64,000 nt of DNA from Leptodactylus fallax (GCA_947044405.1 CAMRHE010000157.1:4354501-4418500), one strand, 5' to 3'. Positions 1 through 13,586 are shown, counted from the first letter of the stretch. The notes: generated from the sequence alone by a model not told the origin. A program made the numbers and translations.

Positions 1-1027
1 TAATACCAAGGATTTCCATATGAACAATCTTAATATTATCTCTGGCAAGCTATGAACAATCCTTGATAAACAGACCATCATACACAATGGTACTTTACAT
101 TTTCCCTGCATTCCTCCTGCTTATCTTCTTGGCAGCCGATATCCGGAGACATCTGATTTCATTTGGATTTTTAGTAGCTGAAGAACATCTGAACCTTCGG
201 TTCCATGTTGTGTTAATTAATAACAAAGTGGTTATAAACACAAGACTGTGTGACATGTGGCTTATGTGGCTTCTGTGAACAAGTGCCAGGCTTTTCCGGT
301 ATTGGGCTGCTTTGGTAACAACAGCCATGTGTCTGCTGCACCACATTATAAGAGTTCATAGAACAGTCACTAAAGATCCCTGTTTCCAGGACCATGTCCC
401 CTTATGCTCTTATTCCGCCCCATTTGGCTTCTGAAATTATATATTGAGCAGATGAATGCATCTGAGAAGAAGTTTATTCTAATGCAGGCTCCCATACAAT
501 ATTAGAGGCGATTCTCCATTTTAATCTTGATTTTTTTTTTTGTAACAAATTCAAGTTCAGTGAGCTGGTACAGTGAGAAGTCATCAAATATATGTTCGCA
601 GGTTTCCTCGTCCTTCTAACCAACTACTGGCTACAGGGAAGAAACTGACCATAGTTTGAGGCAGGGAGGACAGGGACTGTATGGAATATACCAGACTCTG
701 TGGCAGGGCCAACGATGAGTTCACAATTCTGGTGAAAATCAGAATCGTGATTTTTTGAATGAAGGTGAATTCATCGAATTAATTTAATAAATGCACAGTC
801 CTACCTATAGTATAACAGAAATATACCATTAAAAAGATGAAGGTTTCCAATGAATGACAGTATGCAGTGGTCTTGGAAACTGAGAGAAACTGGTATAGAA
901 AGTAATTTGTAAATGGTAGAAGTTTCAGAAACAATCTAATTTACTTGTGAAAACCAGGATACCCCATTAGGCCAGTTTCATGCAGCATACTGCTAAACAT
1001 ATTTGCATTTGTGCTACAGTTAAGTGT

Positions 1028-1165
1028 CCTGGTCTGACCGTGGGTGTAGTAACCTGAACTCACAGCATCATAGATCCTTATGATGCTGTCTGTTCGGGTT
1101 AGATGAGACACAAACTGACAGCATCACAAACCACCATGATGCTTTCAATCTGGGACAATTATATC
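1028..1165. repeat. Short hairpin repeat (CAGCATCAT)
   Basis: ACAGCATCATAGATCCTTAT then GATGCTGT forms a 10-bp-arm hairpin. Further CAGCATCA and TGATGCT copies follow. Significance is unknown. Confidence 0.4.
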
Positions 1166-2261
1166 ATGGTGTGAAACTGGTTCTACATTTAGATTTATTT
1201 TTTTATTTACCATTACCTATTATTTTATTGCCTATTTACTGCCTCTCAGTGCCAGTACTAGTACAGCTGCTGACATATCAGATGGCCCTTGATCTATGAA
1301 TAATGACAGTCAGGAGTGATCTGTAGTCACAGTCATTGTAATAATCATGGAAATCTCTGCTGACATCGGAATTGTGACAGGAAAGTCCATCTTTCAGGAC
1401 AAGAGTGCTGACACGAATAACCAGAGGTTAAAGTGCCGACATATGACTGAATGACAATGGTAATTGTCTCCGTTCTCTTCACTGCTCTAAAACTTGGTAT
1501 CTGTAGATTTCAGAACAAGTCATTGCTACAAGTGTCCTAAGCTTTGGCTAGTTGTAAAACTCTTGCAGCAAAGTTGTCATTGTAGACTGCTCTTGGCCAT
1601 AAGTTAAGGAGGATTTCTACCTTCTGACACCATTTTACAATTGATAAACAGATAATGTACGTAAAAGATTGATTTTCTTTGCAAATACACTCACACGTCA
1701 TGTTTTAGCATTGCTACTACTTATCGGCAGGGGTACGATTTTCTGCGTTGTGGTTGGAAGTTATTTTAAGAAAAAGTTGTAGTAAAATGTTCCTACAACT
1801 GCTTCAAAGGAAAACCATGTCACGGTACCATATGTAATGAACACTATCGAATTTCATGCAAGTGTCTTAACAGTAAAGTGATAAAAATACTAAGTAAATC
1901 CATAAAAAGCCACAATATACTTTGAAAGCTGAGTAATTTTTATCTGCATCATGTGAGTAGGATTTCTCCACGTCCTTTTCCCTACAATATATTAACAATA
2001 AAATAGTATGTCTACATTCCAGATCTACACAATTATTCTAGTTGCTATTGGAAATAGTCGATAATTTTGTAGACAGACACACCCCATGCAGCTAAACTGA
2101 GTTCCTTTGATGTAGTGGGAGAGTTCGCTTTTCCAACATCAGATTAGTGTACATTATAAAGTGCTAAATAGTTATTCCCATCTGAGGTTTTCATGGTGGC
2201 GATAGGAATAGCCCCGTAGCCATGTAAGACAGCCTTGTAGGACATGGCTGTTCTACATGGT

Positions 2262-2510
2262 TTTCATAACCCCCATAGAGGTAAACAGGAGTTAAGAGAA
2301 CAGCAAAGTACAGTGAACTACACAGTTTCTATAACTCCCAAAGTTATAGAAACAGCATAGCTTGTGCTACTACTCTAATCTTGCAACTACTATTTACCTC
2401 TATGGGAGTTTTGGAAACAGCGCGCGGGCATTACAGTAGCCCCTTGTAGGTACTATACTGTTCTCGTAACTACTATTTCCTACCTCTATTGGAGTTATGG
2501 AAACAGTGGA
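2262..2510. repeat. Inverted/direct repeats around ACCTCTATGGGAGTT
   Basis: CATAACCCCCATAGAGGTAA (about 2266) is inverted relative to TTACCTCTATGGGAGTTTTG (about 2394), and a third TACCTCTATTGGAGTTATGG follows at about 2477. Probably a small foldback element. Confidence 0.5.
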
Positions 2511-2687
2511 AAACAACTGCTTTGCTGCTTTGGCTGTTGTCACAACTCCTGACTTAGTGGTCAGGAAGAGGAGCTGAATATTGCCATCTCGACCATGTTT
2601 TCTTGACCAAAATTACAGAAGGGATTATTCAGGCATAAAACCAGAAAAATGGTGAATTCAACTCTGTACTCTATCACAGACTGTAAC

Positions 2688-3008
2688 TTAAACAAGTTGT
2701 CCAGGCTAAAATATTATTTTTTAATTAGGCTGGGGGAGGTTACAAAAAAATCAAGCCATACTCACCTGTCCCCGATGTCCTTCCAGCAGAGTCCAGTCCT
2801 GCCAGCTGTGTCCTGGGTCCCTTCCGCTGAAGCTTCTGATTGACCTCAGCGGTCATGTGCGGTGGGGACTTCCGACAGGAAAAAAAAAAACAAGTTGCAA
2901 ACAGGACCGTGTTGGGAGGCACAGGGAACAGGCGAGTATGTTTTGTTTTGTTTTTTTCCCCCCGGGCCTAATTCATAAATCAAATTTTAGCCTGGACAAC
3001 CTCTTTAA
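2688..3008. mobile_element. TTAA-bounded foldback MITE (~320 bp)
   Basis: Perfect 17-bp inverted ends (GTTGTCCAGGCTAAAAT at 2696-2712; complement at 2984-3000), flanked on both sides by TTAA (2688-2691 and 3005-3008). TTAA is the piggyBac target, so this is a likely non-autonomous piggyBac-like element. The inside is related to the blocks near 41.3 and 45.3 kb. Confidence 0.7.
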
Positions 3009-4410
3009 GACTAGATAACCTAAAGTAATGTAAGTTTCTCATACTATTTGCAAATTGGGAAATGGCTTTCAAAAGTGAATATACACTATAATTTTAACAT
3101 TATGACAAAAATGTGTGTTTAGTGTTGTCTTTTTTAGGCAATAATAAAAGACTGCTTAAGAGAAACTCTCAGGTGGAAAGCAACCGGTCACATTTCTAAA
3201 ACTGGCACTATAGCCCAGAGGAGCACACGCACAGCAAAGTGAGATACTTTAGTGAAAGCAGAGCAGGCGAGAGCTGTAAAGGCGAGTGGTGGCTGTCCAG
3301 AGTTCAGCGCGGCTGCAGTTTCATTTACCGTAAATCGCAGCACGATTTTTGTTAACAAGGATGATGACTCTACCGGCATTAAGACAAATAGAAATGTGGG
3401 TCAGCAGCTGAGATCAGTGAAAGCATTAGATTTTACGAGTCCCTGAGATAAAGATAGATTCTGAATAACTGGAGCTGTGTCATAAAAAAAAAAAGAAAAA
3501 CTTCTAGCCTCGAGTCCAAAAGAAAAAAAAAAAGAATCCCTAAAAGGAAAAAGCCAGACGAGGGCACAGGAAAACAACAAGGAAATAAGCGGCCAGTGGG
3601 GCAGTGCAGGTGTTTGATTTCCCGCCAGAAAATGAGGAGGATTTGTGAGGAAGACTGTCACCACAAAACACATTTTTTTGGATCGAGCCAAAACCCATGT
3701 CATGATTCCAGAAGGATGAAAGAAAAGGGAACGGATTAATATGACTGAACTGAGAAAAAGACCAGGGTATGAATGATGGAAATGTACTGAACCAGTGCAA
3801 GAAAGAAAATAACATAAGACAGAACAGAGAAGGAGTCTATGTGGTAAAACTACATCCGTCTATGGTCATATAACATTAGGGATAAACGCTACAAAACTAC
3901 TATTGGGGATATAGTATATCAAGTATTACTAGGTTAATACAAGCGTGAAAAACTGTATAAAAGACACAGGAAATAATAAAGAATGAAAGATGACAAAATT
4001 GATTACAGAAAATGTCTGTAATATGTTGTCTGATGGAACGTGGGACTCCTTTTTGTCAGGAATATGTAAGGTATATGGAAGTATAGCACATGACTGAAGT
4101 CCGGGCTAGTCCTTTTGGATATACCACCTTGATACTTGGGTAGTCAAGGGTCTTAGTTTAGGTAAGGAGTTGATGTTCCATTACAAGCAACTGCTTTACT
4201 CTAGTCATGGGCTATGTCATATGGAATTCATATCACATAGTTACAAACAATATGCATGACTAGGGATTGAAAACACCTTGGACATGGTAAGATGTAATAT
4301 GCCTTTTTGTGCAGGATACCACCTTTATATCCAATGGAAAGATGTTTATTTAGATTATCACATTAAAGCATTTGCTACCTTAGTATGCTTTGTAATGTAG
4401 GGGTAATGGA

Positions 4411-5130
4411 ATGTGGCCAAAAATACATCCACAGGTGGCCGTCAATGATCACACAAGTATGAGGTCCATGAGGCTGTTACTGGACTGGGCAGATCACATG
4501 GAGGTCCTGTACAGGAAGGGCCACAGCAGGCTCTACCTGCTTAGGAGGCTGAGAGCCTTTGGAGTCCAGAGGGCACTTCTTAGGACTTTTTTCAACTCGG
4601 TAGTGGCATCAGCCATCTTCTTCAGAGTGGCCTGCTAGGGGAGTAGCATATCAACCAGGGACAGAAATAAACTTGACAAGCTGATTATAAGGGCCAGCTC
4701 TGTCCTGGGGAGCCCCCTGGACACAGTGCAGGTGGTGAGTGACAGAAGGATACTGTCCGTGGTGAGTTCCATAAGTCCCATCCCATGCATGAGACCATGA
4801 TAGCGCTGGGCAGTACTGTCAGTGACCGACTACTTCACCCTAAGTGTGAGAAGGAGCGCTATCGGAAGTCTTTCCTCCCCACTGCGGTCAGGCTGTACAA
4901 CCAACACCGACCTAAGCGGAGATCACTCCATACAGAGAACTGAAATATCTTTGTGTTTGTGATATCCCCCCCCCCCTGCTAATTCTTATCTGTATGTCTA
5001 CTATCAATGAAATGCCTCTACCTTGGAACATTCTTGTATATGTTGAATTTGTATTGCTTATCTTTGCTGTAACACACTGAAGTTCCCCATGGTGGTACTA
5101 TTAAACGATTATTATTATTATCACTACTAT
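4411..5130 (+). mobile_element. LINE 3' fragment: ORF2 C-terminus and 3' tail
   Basis: The plus frame from about 4440 reads LLLDWADHMEVLYRKGHSRL, then YLLRRLRAFGVQRALLRTFF and SVVASAIFF, the C-terminal RT-associated segment of L2/CR1/jockey-like LINEs. After a TAG at 4636 (expected Trp in the CWGSS motif) the same frame continues GSSISTRDRNKLDKLIIRAS and SVLGSPLDTVQVVSDRRILS. Further on, KERYRKSFLPTAVRLYNQH-type codons are recognisable at about 4845-4910. The element ends in the conserved tail CTGTAACACACTGAA...ATTATTATT, shared with the copy at 38490-38592. It is 5'-truncated and inactivated by the nonsense codon and small indels. Confidence 0.8.
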
Positions 5131-5260
5131 AATGCACCCTTACCATTGACATTGATTATATTGCTCATGTCTGAAACAGTAATATCACCCCCCTCCCCCT
5201 ATTCCATGCCCTTTGGTATGTAAAGCGTCCACAATAAAGACTGGATTGACTGCTTATTAA

Positions 5261-8200
5261 AAGCGCTGGACCCCTTCATTGTTGTATTGCATATACATGG
5301 CAGTATATGTTCCATGCACTAAGGGCTAGAGGCCTACATGGACTGGTGAGATGGTGCAAATTTCTTTTTTTGTTTTATATTGAGGTATAATAAGAACTCA
5401 CACACATCTATGGCACCATATAATGGCTCTGTACAACTAGATTATGCATGACAATAATTTAATCATGTGAGTAAGGTCCCATTCAACAGGTCACAAGTAA
5501 AAGCTCTATATAAGAGATGAGGGAACCTGGGACTGGGAAAACCAACACACAACAGACTTAAAAGATAACTCCAGGTTTATAAGAAAAAATAATAAAACAA
5601 ATGAATGAATGCATGAATGAATGAATGAATAAGAAGAATAAATGAGGCATGGAGAAAAGAGAAGCAATGTGGAAAAATGAGGTGAGAGAGCTCTAAAGAA
5701 CTGAGGAAACCCATAGAAAGAAAACATTTAAAGGAAAAGTAAGAGGGTATTAGACTCTTAGGTCAAAGAAGAGATCAAAAATCCACAAAAACATATCCAC
5801 AAGAACTTGACTAGCAAAAAGAGTAAAGTAGAGAGAAAGTAGAAGAGTAAACGGCAGAAAGTAAGAGAAGCCAAAGGCAACACTGAACAAACAGACCAGA
5901 ACATAAAGCGAACTCATGCAAAGCACAGGGCAGAAGACAGGACTGAACAAGGCACAAATCATTTCACAGAATCACAGACAAGACTTAAATAAAGAGAGAA
6001 AGGTAATGACCAGATAGCACTAAAGTGCCATACAGAGCAAAACAAAGAAGAAGCAGGCCTAGAGAACATCGGTGTGATGAAAGAAGCCCCACTTGTATAT
6101 GTATCATGATTGAATAATATTGCTCATGAATATATCATTAGTGAATGCAGTGTTTATGCATATGTCATCAGTGTATTACATTGGGATGTGTGTATACAAG
6201 TAATGTCAGGGGTAGTCAGCGTTGAGACTATTAACTTCCAGAAGCACAAGACCAGCTGTCTGGCTAAGCCAGGTTTATTACTTTATAACTTCTTGGGCAG
6301 TCAGGCACAAGAGAGGGGGAATTGTGACTGGACAGGGAACTCAGCCCTATGTTGAATATTCTTCTTTCCAAACCAGAAATGAAACCAACAATTTTTCAGA
6401 TTTCCAAGATGTGGAAAGAGGGAGGAGGTGGGCACTCTGGCAAGAGGTGTGGCTAAGCAAAAGCCAGGAGCTTCGCATTGCAAAGGACTGGCAATACTTT
6501 GGAAACTTTGTCACACTGTGAAAGCGAAAGAACAAAATGAGTGTTGGCCATATTTCTCCTCCAAGCTTCACAGGAACAGAAGGACTCTAAGTTACCAGGT
6601 TTATTCTGTATTTTCTCCCTTGTTACTTTTGAAAACTGTTTTGCCTGTCTTGTTATTTCTTATCTTTTTCATATATAGCACTGAACCCTTTGGGTATTAA
6701 ATCATTAAACTGAATGGTACCTTGTGTGTGCTCTATGAACCCATTACCTTTTTGAAGTACGTTTGTGTCTGACTGCTGGTAGCATGTCTGGGATTCCTAT
6801 TGATCCAGATTCTGAATACAATAGGTGGTGGCGGTGTTTATTTGGGGTGTGTGGACTTTGTTGGGGTGTCAGTTACACTCAATTTGCAGCCTGAGTGAAG
6901 GGTGAATGCAAGATTGCGTGAGTGGAGTGAATTGAACCCTGATAGCCACATCAACGTCACGTGCTAGGACAGTCCATACATGACAATAGGTAAGCATGGT
7001 AAAGAAAAATGTAAATCACCCAAGCCTCATACACCATAAAACAAATCAAGCTTCAGCAATGGAAAAAGGAATAAGAAAACAAGAGAATACTAATAGAACA
7101 CCCTTTATGCTTAAAAGGTGTTGTCTGGGTCAGCCAATACCACTTGTGTACTTACAAAGATAGCTGTCAATCTTTTCCAACAAAATTTTTTATCAAGTTG
7201 TTCATCTTTTTGTACTCTAACACATGCCTCATGCAGATGAGATGACATTTTCAGTATGACAGGTTTGCTTCAGGCTGGTTTTGATTTCAGCTCACATTTC
7301 TGCTACCTCAGCAGGTGACAATCTGTTTTCTGAAAGTATTTCATTTATTTCTTACAAGAAGCGCCTATTCTGGAAAACTCAATGATCCAGAATGTTAGTG
7401 AAATGGTCCCAAGTACTGTTTGAATCCAAAATCCAGAAACAAAAAGTTCCCATGTGTCAGATTATCACCAGATGCCAATCTAAAATCATTCAACAATGAT
7501 CTCAAGATTAATGTCCAACTATGTGTACTTTACTGTAAAGCTACAATGAAGGTACAAAGTGACAAAGGACATGGTAGGCCCCGTGCCCAATATGGAGCCA
7601 TTGCCTAAAATAACCAGAGACCATGTATTATTTATCTGCTGCTTTTTCTCTGGGCAGACAAGATCTTGCTCTGGGTGTCAGGTACAAAGAAAAACGACAT
7701 AATATCTGAATGTTTCAGTCAAGGGTTACACAAGAGATTCGGATATTGATATGGAATAGTTTAAAGAAGAAAGCGACGCCAGGCACAAAAAAATTAATAC
7801 TACCGCACGGACATAACATCCAGCTGATAAGGCATTTCGCCCAGCCCTTTTAGAAAAATTGAGGATTTTTTCTGTAACAAATTAAAAAAAGAAAAATAAA
7901 CTTTCAATGGACTTTTTTTTTCAATCCGAGCTCTCGGAAATATTACAACTAAAATAAAACAAAGCCAGGGGAAAAAGTTGCTGAACTTTAAACATTTTTC
8001 AAGTACCATCAAATAGAGAAGCAAAACAAGGCAGGGCGAATAAATATTTTACTCTGAAGAAAAGCAGAACTAGATCCAGCAAAACATCTGCCATAACAAA
8101 CTGCAGGAAGAGACCGTGAAACCTTAAACCTAGACTGTTGTGAGCTGTCAGGAACTCCGTGCTGCCAGGGCCCTGCCGAGCACTGTGGGGCATTTCAAAG

Positions 8201-10135
8201 CAAGCTGTGTGGAGGTTGCACTGGTCCATACAATGTACTTCGTCATGCCCATAGGTTAATGTTCTAGCATATTGGCCCACAGTGTGAATTACCATTAGGT
8301 GCTTTGTCTGACTGAGTCTGAATGATAAAAAATAATAAAACAGAAGCTGGACGTTTTCCAAATGATGATCCTTATTTATGGCTAGAATAATCATTTAAAG
8401 GGTCTATATCACCACCAATGAACAATGCCTTCTTATACAGCAAGGCTCCATTTCTACTAACCATAATAAGACACATAAAACTTTTCCTTTGGAAAGATTT
8501 TCCATTTTGTCAGCTTTCGGATTTTTGCTGTTAAAGGGATTTGATAAAGGTATCATAATGGATTAAAAACATAAGAAGCAATACTCATCTGACTGATCCA
8601 GCGCTGCTCCCATTCCAACGCTGCTTAGATCCCTTCCAGTTTCTACTTCACGGTCCCTCTCTACACATAGGAAATGACTGCTCAGCCAACTACTACCCAC
8701 AGTGGGTACCCACCTTCAGCAACGATTGGCTGTGCAACATTTCGGCACAAGGTAGCAGTATGTGAAGGAGGACCAAAAATCAGGGACCCAGGTAGCATCA
8801 GAATGGAAGTGGCTGGGGTATGTGGGGTAAGTATTGCATTTCTTATGGTTTAACCCATTTAAATCCAAACATTTTTCCTTACCATATAACCCCTTAAACA
8901 AAAAGAGATAAACTCAACTAAAAATTGTGTCTAATGTCATAATAATGATTTTAAGTATTTGTTTCATCTTCATAAATCTTGTATAATGGCTTTGCCTTTT
9001 AGCTAGTCCTTAAAATACTAGAATATATAAAATTTACTGGAATCCCAGGAGTAAAGGCCTCCTAATATGTCAATGCAACAAAAGCCCCATGTTATGACAG
9101 CAAATCTGCTATGTAATTCGGAGAACTGATTAATGATCGCAGATATACTACCACAGCAAATATTTTTGTTGAAGGCAAAATCTAGGCTTGGATGGACCTA
9201 AGTCAGAATATCAAAGATGATCTACAGCCACAAACACAAGTTTAAATTGTACTTAAAAGGCTAAAAACCACTGAGGCAGTACATTCTCTCTGCTGTGGTC
9301 AGCGTCTTGTTTCGCTAGAGGTGCATTTGACATGTGGTCCTGAAGAACCTCTGAAAAGGAAATGGTTTTAAGAACAGTTGCATTGACTCATTTGTACCTG
9401 GAGAGACTAGAACAATTTGCTTAGTGTTTGCTTACTTAGACCTCCATTAAAATTCTTTAAGTAGAACAAGACTCCATCAAAAGTATATACATATTGGTGT
9501 GTAATAACTGATACAATATACAGTTATGTTCACACAAAACAAAGTATACACATTGACTATGATGTCTAATACAACAACAATGTATTCTAAATAAAACATG
9601 ACTTTCCAATTTCAAAGTACAAATTTAATTAGGACACCAATAACTCAGGTGGGAAATTGTACAAAAAGAGCGCCTCCCACAGTTTTCATGGCATTATAAG
9701 ATGTCATATTATTGCATTAAAGGGTTTATTCAACCCAAAAATGTATACAAAACAGATAAGAATGGGTACAAATAATAAAAGAATCTCTTGTAACTCTCAT
9801 TCTGATGCTTCCCAGGCTACGGACTGGCTGCAGCGCTCACACGCAGGAAGTGCAGAAACCAGTAGGGGACCAGGAAGGGTCAGAATGGGAGCGGCAGGCA
9901 ACAGAAAGGGGAGTATGGCTTCTTTGTTATTTTAACACATTCTGAGCTGTTTTCAAAGCATTACTTGGATATTCACATATTATTATCAGAAAGGTTGTCG
10001 TGGATGTTACTTTAGTTAGACTATATAACTGGACATTAGTGGAAGGAATAGAAATGCTTATAAATATTTTATGACTTGTTAGCATGGTTTATGGTCCAAG
10101 ATCAATCACATCTATGTTCCTTAAATACAACCAAC
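5261..10135. other. ARNT2 intron 6 sequence without further recognised features
   Basis: AT-rich intronic DNA. 5500-6060 is strikingly purine-rich on the plus strand (GAAAGTAGAAG-type). I searched the minus strand for the next ARNT2 exon and found none. Short open frames have no domain or codon pattern. Confidence 0.6.
5596..5634. repeat. (TGAA)n microsatellite
   Basis: ACAAATGAATGAATGCATGA then TGAATGAATGAATAAG, a short tetranucleotide run in a purine-rich stretch (5500-6060). Confidence 0.85.
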
Positions 10136-10349
10136 CTGTCATTGAGTTCTCTGAAGTACACAACTGCTCTCGGAGCTTCTCAATGTCATCGGGATGTGTC
10201 TGCTCATACAAAGTACTACCAAACCATTCTGACTGTGGCTGGTTCAGAACCGGAGTGACAGAGTCGGAAACGTAGATCACTCGTCCAGTTTCTGCTGCCA
10301 CAACAAACAGAAATCCATCTGCAGCTTCCAGTATAAGATGCTTCAGTTC
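10136..10349 (-). CDS. arnt2: ARNT2 exon 6: start of PAS-A domain, residues 136-207
   Basis: The exon is bounded by the acceptor TGGCCAG (first base 10349) and the donor GACAG|GTTGG (last base 10136), 214 nt, entering in phase 0. It encodes [20 protein letters not shown] and continues through [30 protein letters not shown] and [15 protein letters not shown], ending on the first base of a Gly codon. This is the first half of PAS-A, a dimerisation surface. Compared with the human sequence (recalled), THPDDIEKL replaces VHPDDVEKL. Those changes are conservative. Confidence 0.95.
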
Positions 10350-10794
10350 CTGGCCAGAAAGAAAATAAGCAAATGGTAAAATGGTCATGCAATAGTTAAC
10401 CAACCATTAATGCTAAGCCAATATATAATAGTTTATTAAATAGATTTTCTTTTTCTATAATGCATACACCAGTCTTTTCCAACATTTTAAGACTAAGGGC
10501 ACCCCTACCAAATAATTTTACCATAAGACAAAAAACATCCTGAGGACGTAGATAATGTTGCATGAAGGTCATCTTCCCAACCAGAGTGTTGCAGCCCCTC
10601 GGCGGATTTCCATGGCACTCCTGTTGGGAATCGCCACTATAGACTATTTTATGTTTATATCATTATATAACGCTCTGTTCACACTAGCATCATAGATACC
10701 AAGATGAATGAGGCGCGTAAAATTTTGCATGCAATTGGTGTTGAGTAACTAAATTCGAGGTATAGCCCTAGCCCTAAACTGGTTATCCAGTTTA

Positions 10795-11105
10795 TAATAT
10801 TAATGGTCTATTCTTAGGATAGGTCATCAATATTAGATCTGGGAGATTCCAGCACAGAACCTGGTAACGTTTACATGCTGGTAGCTGCGCTGCTCACTCA
10901 CCAAGCGATTTGTATCTGTGGGTTTTGGTACTGCAGCGTTGCCACTTCAGTTTGTACCATGAGTGAGAAGTGCTGCTCCTGGCATGTAAACATTTCTGGG
11001 AACCGCCCTGTCCCCTGAACAACAGATCTGCGGGGGTCCCAGGTGTCAGAATCTCACAGATCTAATATCGATGACCTTTCCTAAGGGTAGATCATGAACA
11101 TTAGA
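10795..11105. mobile_element. Foldback element between ARNT2 exons 5 and 6
   Basis: Left TCTTAGGATAGGTCATCAAT, ATTAGATCTG and GTTTACATGC are mirrored by GCATGTAAAC, CAGATCTAATATCGATGACC and TTTCCTAAGG on the right. It lies in the short 1.5-kb intron. Confidence 0.6.
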
Positions 11106-11826
11106 AACTGTATAACCCCTTTAATTATACTTGAGAAAGGCTCCTGTGTGAGTCGATACAATAAAGTATTCCATCTAAGGTCTAAAGATTCTGGTGGAAG
11201 AGTATTTATCTATCCAATATAGGATCTATCCAATAAGATTAGAATACTGCTGTGAAACTTCAGGGTTGTGTTTTCTGCTGTCTATTTTAGTCTTGTTTTG
11301 TCACTTTAATTATTGTATACCTGATCTGTATCAGACCAGGGTGAAAGCCAAAGTGACAATGCACAGCATAAATTAACTAGTCTACTGTATGTACGCTCCA
11401 TGTGGACATATCCTAAAGGTGACTGTCATTACTTTGTCAGGCCATCTCTATTCACATAACCTAGTTAGATGTGCACACCTTGTAACTAAAGATAAATATG
11501 GAGCTTATAACAAACAATTGCACATACAGCTGAAAAAATGGTTTCTATATAAGTAGAATAATTATAAATTCAAGACAGTAAATAGATTTTTACTTACTGG
11601 AAAAACTGGATACACAGTCCATTCAGGGAACATATAGGAGAGTGGTTAATAACACAAGTACAGTAGCCATACATTGTACAATATCCCTCAGTCATATACA
11701 GGCATACTTAATACATTCAATGGCTGTATTACTGCTAAGGTCTTTACTACTTATTTATGCTACACATTAGAAGGGATGACTAGTGACAATGGCATAGATT
11801 TCTGATGGCTTGCAGAGCAGCAGCAC

Positions 11827-12040
11827 CTGTTCTGTTAAGAAGGAGGGTTTATATGCTCCGTCCGTAGATTTATTTCCTGTCCCTCTCATGGATTTCATGT
11901 GGGATACAGCCATGCGCAGGATGGTGAGCTTGTCAGGTTTGCGTGCGAGGGCACTGCAGGTGGGAACCATGTCGGACAGCTCTGTGATGTACTGTGTCAT
12001 CTTATTCCTCCGACGTCTTTCAATTTCACTGTGATTCTCT
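11827..12040 (-). CDS. arnt2: ARNT2 exon 5: complete bHLH domain, residues 64-135
   Basis: The exon runs from the acceptor CTTCCAG (first base 12040) to the donor AACAG|GTGCTG (last base 11827), 214 nt. It encodes the whole basic helix-loop-helix: basic region [14 protein letters not shown] with the His, Glu and Arg residues (spaced by four) that ARNT-type proteins use to contact the E-box half site, helix 1 [14 protein letters not shown], loop SALARKPDK and helix 2 [17 protein letters not shown] linker ending in KPSFLTEQ follows. All residues match ARNT2 as I know it. An open frame continues past both splice sites, but that is intron. Confidence 0.95.
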
Positions 12041-12709
12041 CTGGAAGCAGAATCAGAGCAGGAGAAAAAAAACGGAAGAGTATAAGAATCAGCACCAAGC
12101 AGAGCCGTCCAGGGACACGGTCCCCGCAACCCAACGAACACACACGTGTGAGGGGCTGGAGAGGATGTGTGTACACAAGAGTCTGTCAGTGTCTGTTCAG
12201 CTTCCATATTAGTTTCCATACTTTCTCATTGGCATCAGGTCTTGGTAAAAGATTTGGTTCTCCTTTGCTTGGTAATATTATACTCCAACATCTGATTTTT
12301 TTTCATCTCAGGCTTTGTTTCAAATGGCAGATATGCTTGCTTTACTGAAGGGCTGGGTTTCACTGCCAGTACTATACCAGATTGTGTAACCTAAAGGTGT
12401 TTTCTTGGTTTTATAGCAATGATGTTAAGAAAATATCTAAAATAACTTTTATATAAATTTCTCACATTTTTGCTTGCTGTCAATGAATAGAAACATTCCT
12501 GCTTACACAGAAAGGCTGAAAACTCATCCTGAAGTGTAATATCCCCTTGGGACAGGGCACATCCACACAGGACGTAAACTGCTATGGAAAAAATCCATTA
12601 TGGATTTGCAATTTGCAGTGGATTTCACCCTATGCATTACATCCAGTGAAATCCAATGCATATATAAACATGCTGCAGATTTTCCAAGTAGATTCCATCA
12701 TGTTTTTTA

Positions 12710-12840
12710 CATTGCGGTGAATGAAGACAGACACCCATCGGAAGGGACTCCGTCTGCATCTGTCATTTAATGTCTGTTGCTCTCATCCTGTGACAGTTGA
12801 GAGCAACGGACATTAAATAGCGGTAGTGTGAACCTACCCT
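12710..12840. repeat. Dispersed repeat A (GACTCCGTCTGCATCTGTCA)
   Basis: Matches 42318-42445 through ATGTTTTTTACATT, CTCCGTCTGCATC, GTCATT and AGTGTGAACCTA. It includes a GTTGCTCTCA..TTGAGAGCAAC hairpin. Confidence 0.55.
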
Positions 12841-13021
12841 TACTTGTAACAAGCTGAACGATTGTGAGAGCAGCATCATTTCTAGACAGATTTTAGCCTC
12901 TGAATGTAAGTAAGGATATTCCCATTCACAGACAGCAAACACAGAAGTTGAAAAAAGTGAGAAATTGTTATACAAAGACATAAAAAATTTCCATTGCCTT
13001 TTGTTATACAATCAATAAGCT

Positions 13022-13420
13022 TAAAGAGGACTTGTCACCAATCCTAATATGTCTGTTTAAATAAATACTTTTCAGGAGCATCTTTTCATATAACTGTGCA
13101 TTGTGCTGTTCCTCTGTTATTACTCATACAAATTTATAAATAAACTGACCACTGGGTGATTCCATTTCTCTTGTCAATAGGGTGTCTCCACTGCTTTGAT
13201 GGCGTCATACTGTGTAAGTACACCCACCCCAACTGGTAACGTCCAATTGTCAATTTTTAAATATCCAGGAGGAATAACAGAGGAACAGCACAACAGGAAT
13301 TCAAGAAACTATGTACGGCCGTTTTCTGGTGTAAAGGTAGCACATGGCACACCATTCTTTTGCTCCAAAACAAAAGTGCCACTTTCCAACTTGCTTGCCA
13401 CTTTTGAGAAGAGTAGATAA
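13022..13420. repeat. Dispersed repeat B (GTCACCAATCC..GGAATAACAGAGGAACAGC)
   Basis: Shares TGTGCTGTTCCT, TTATTACT, CCCAACTGGTAACGTCCA, ATTGTCAAT and CCAGGAGGAATAA with 15780-16125 and 16935-17215. Internal inverted segments (GTGCTGTTCCTCTGTTATT and GAATAACAGAGGAACAGCAC) make it a foldback. Confidence 0.6.
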
Positions 13421-13586
13421 AAAAAGGCGGGGACGTCTCAGCCCAACAAATTTATTATAGCTATTTAGACTGGTCTAAATTTTAACTCTGTTACACAGGA
13501 CCTCCCAAGATGCACCAGAATTATTAAGAGGCCAAAACGTCTTGAAAATTCTGGTAAGTTTCATATCAGGATAGGAAACATCAGTC

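Noticed and set aside
7999..8394. 131-codon minus-strand open frame
   Set aside because: Low-complexity, Phe/Leu-rich shadow of AT-rich intron. No homology recognised and no splice context linking it to ARNT2.
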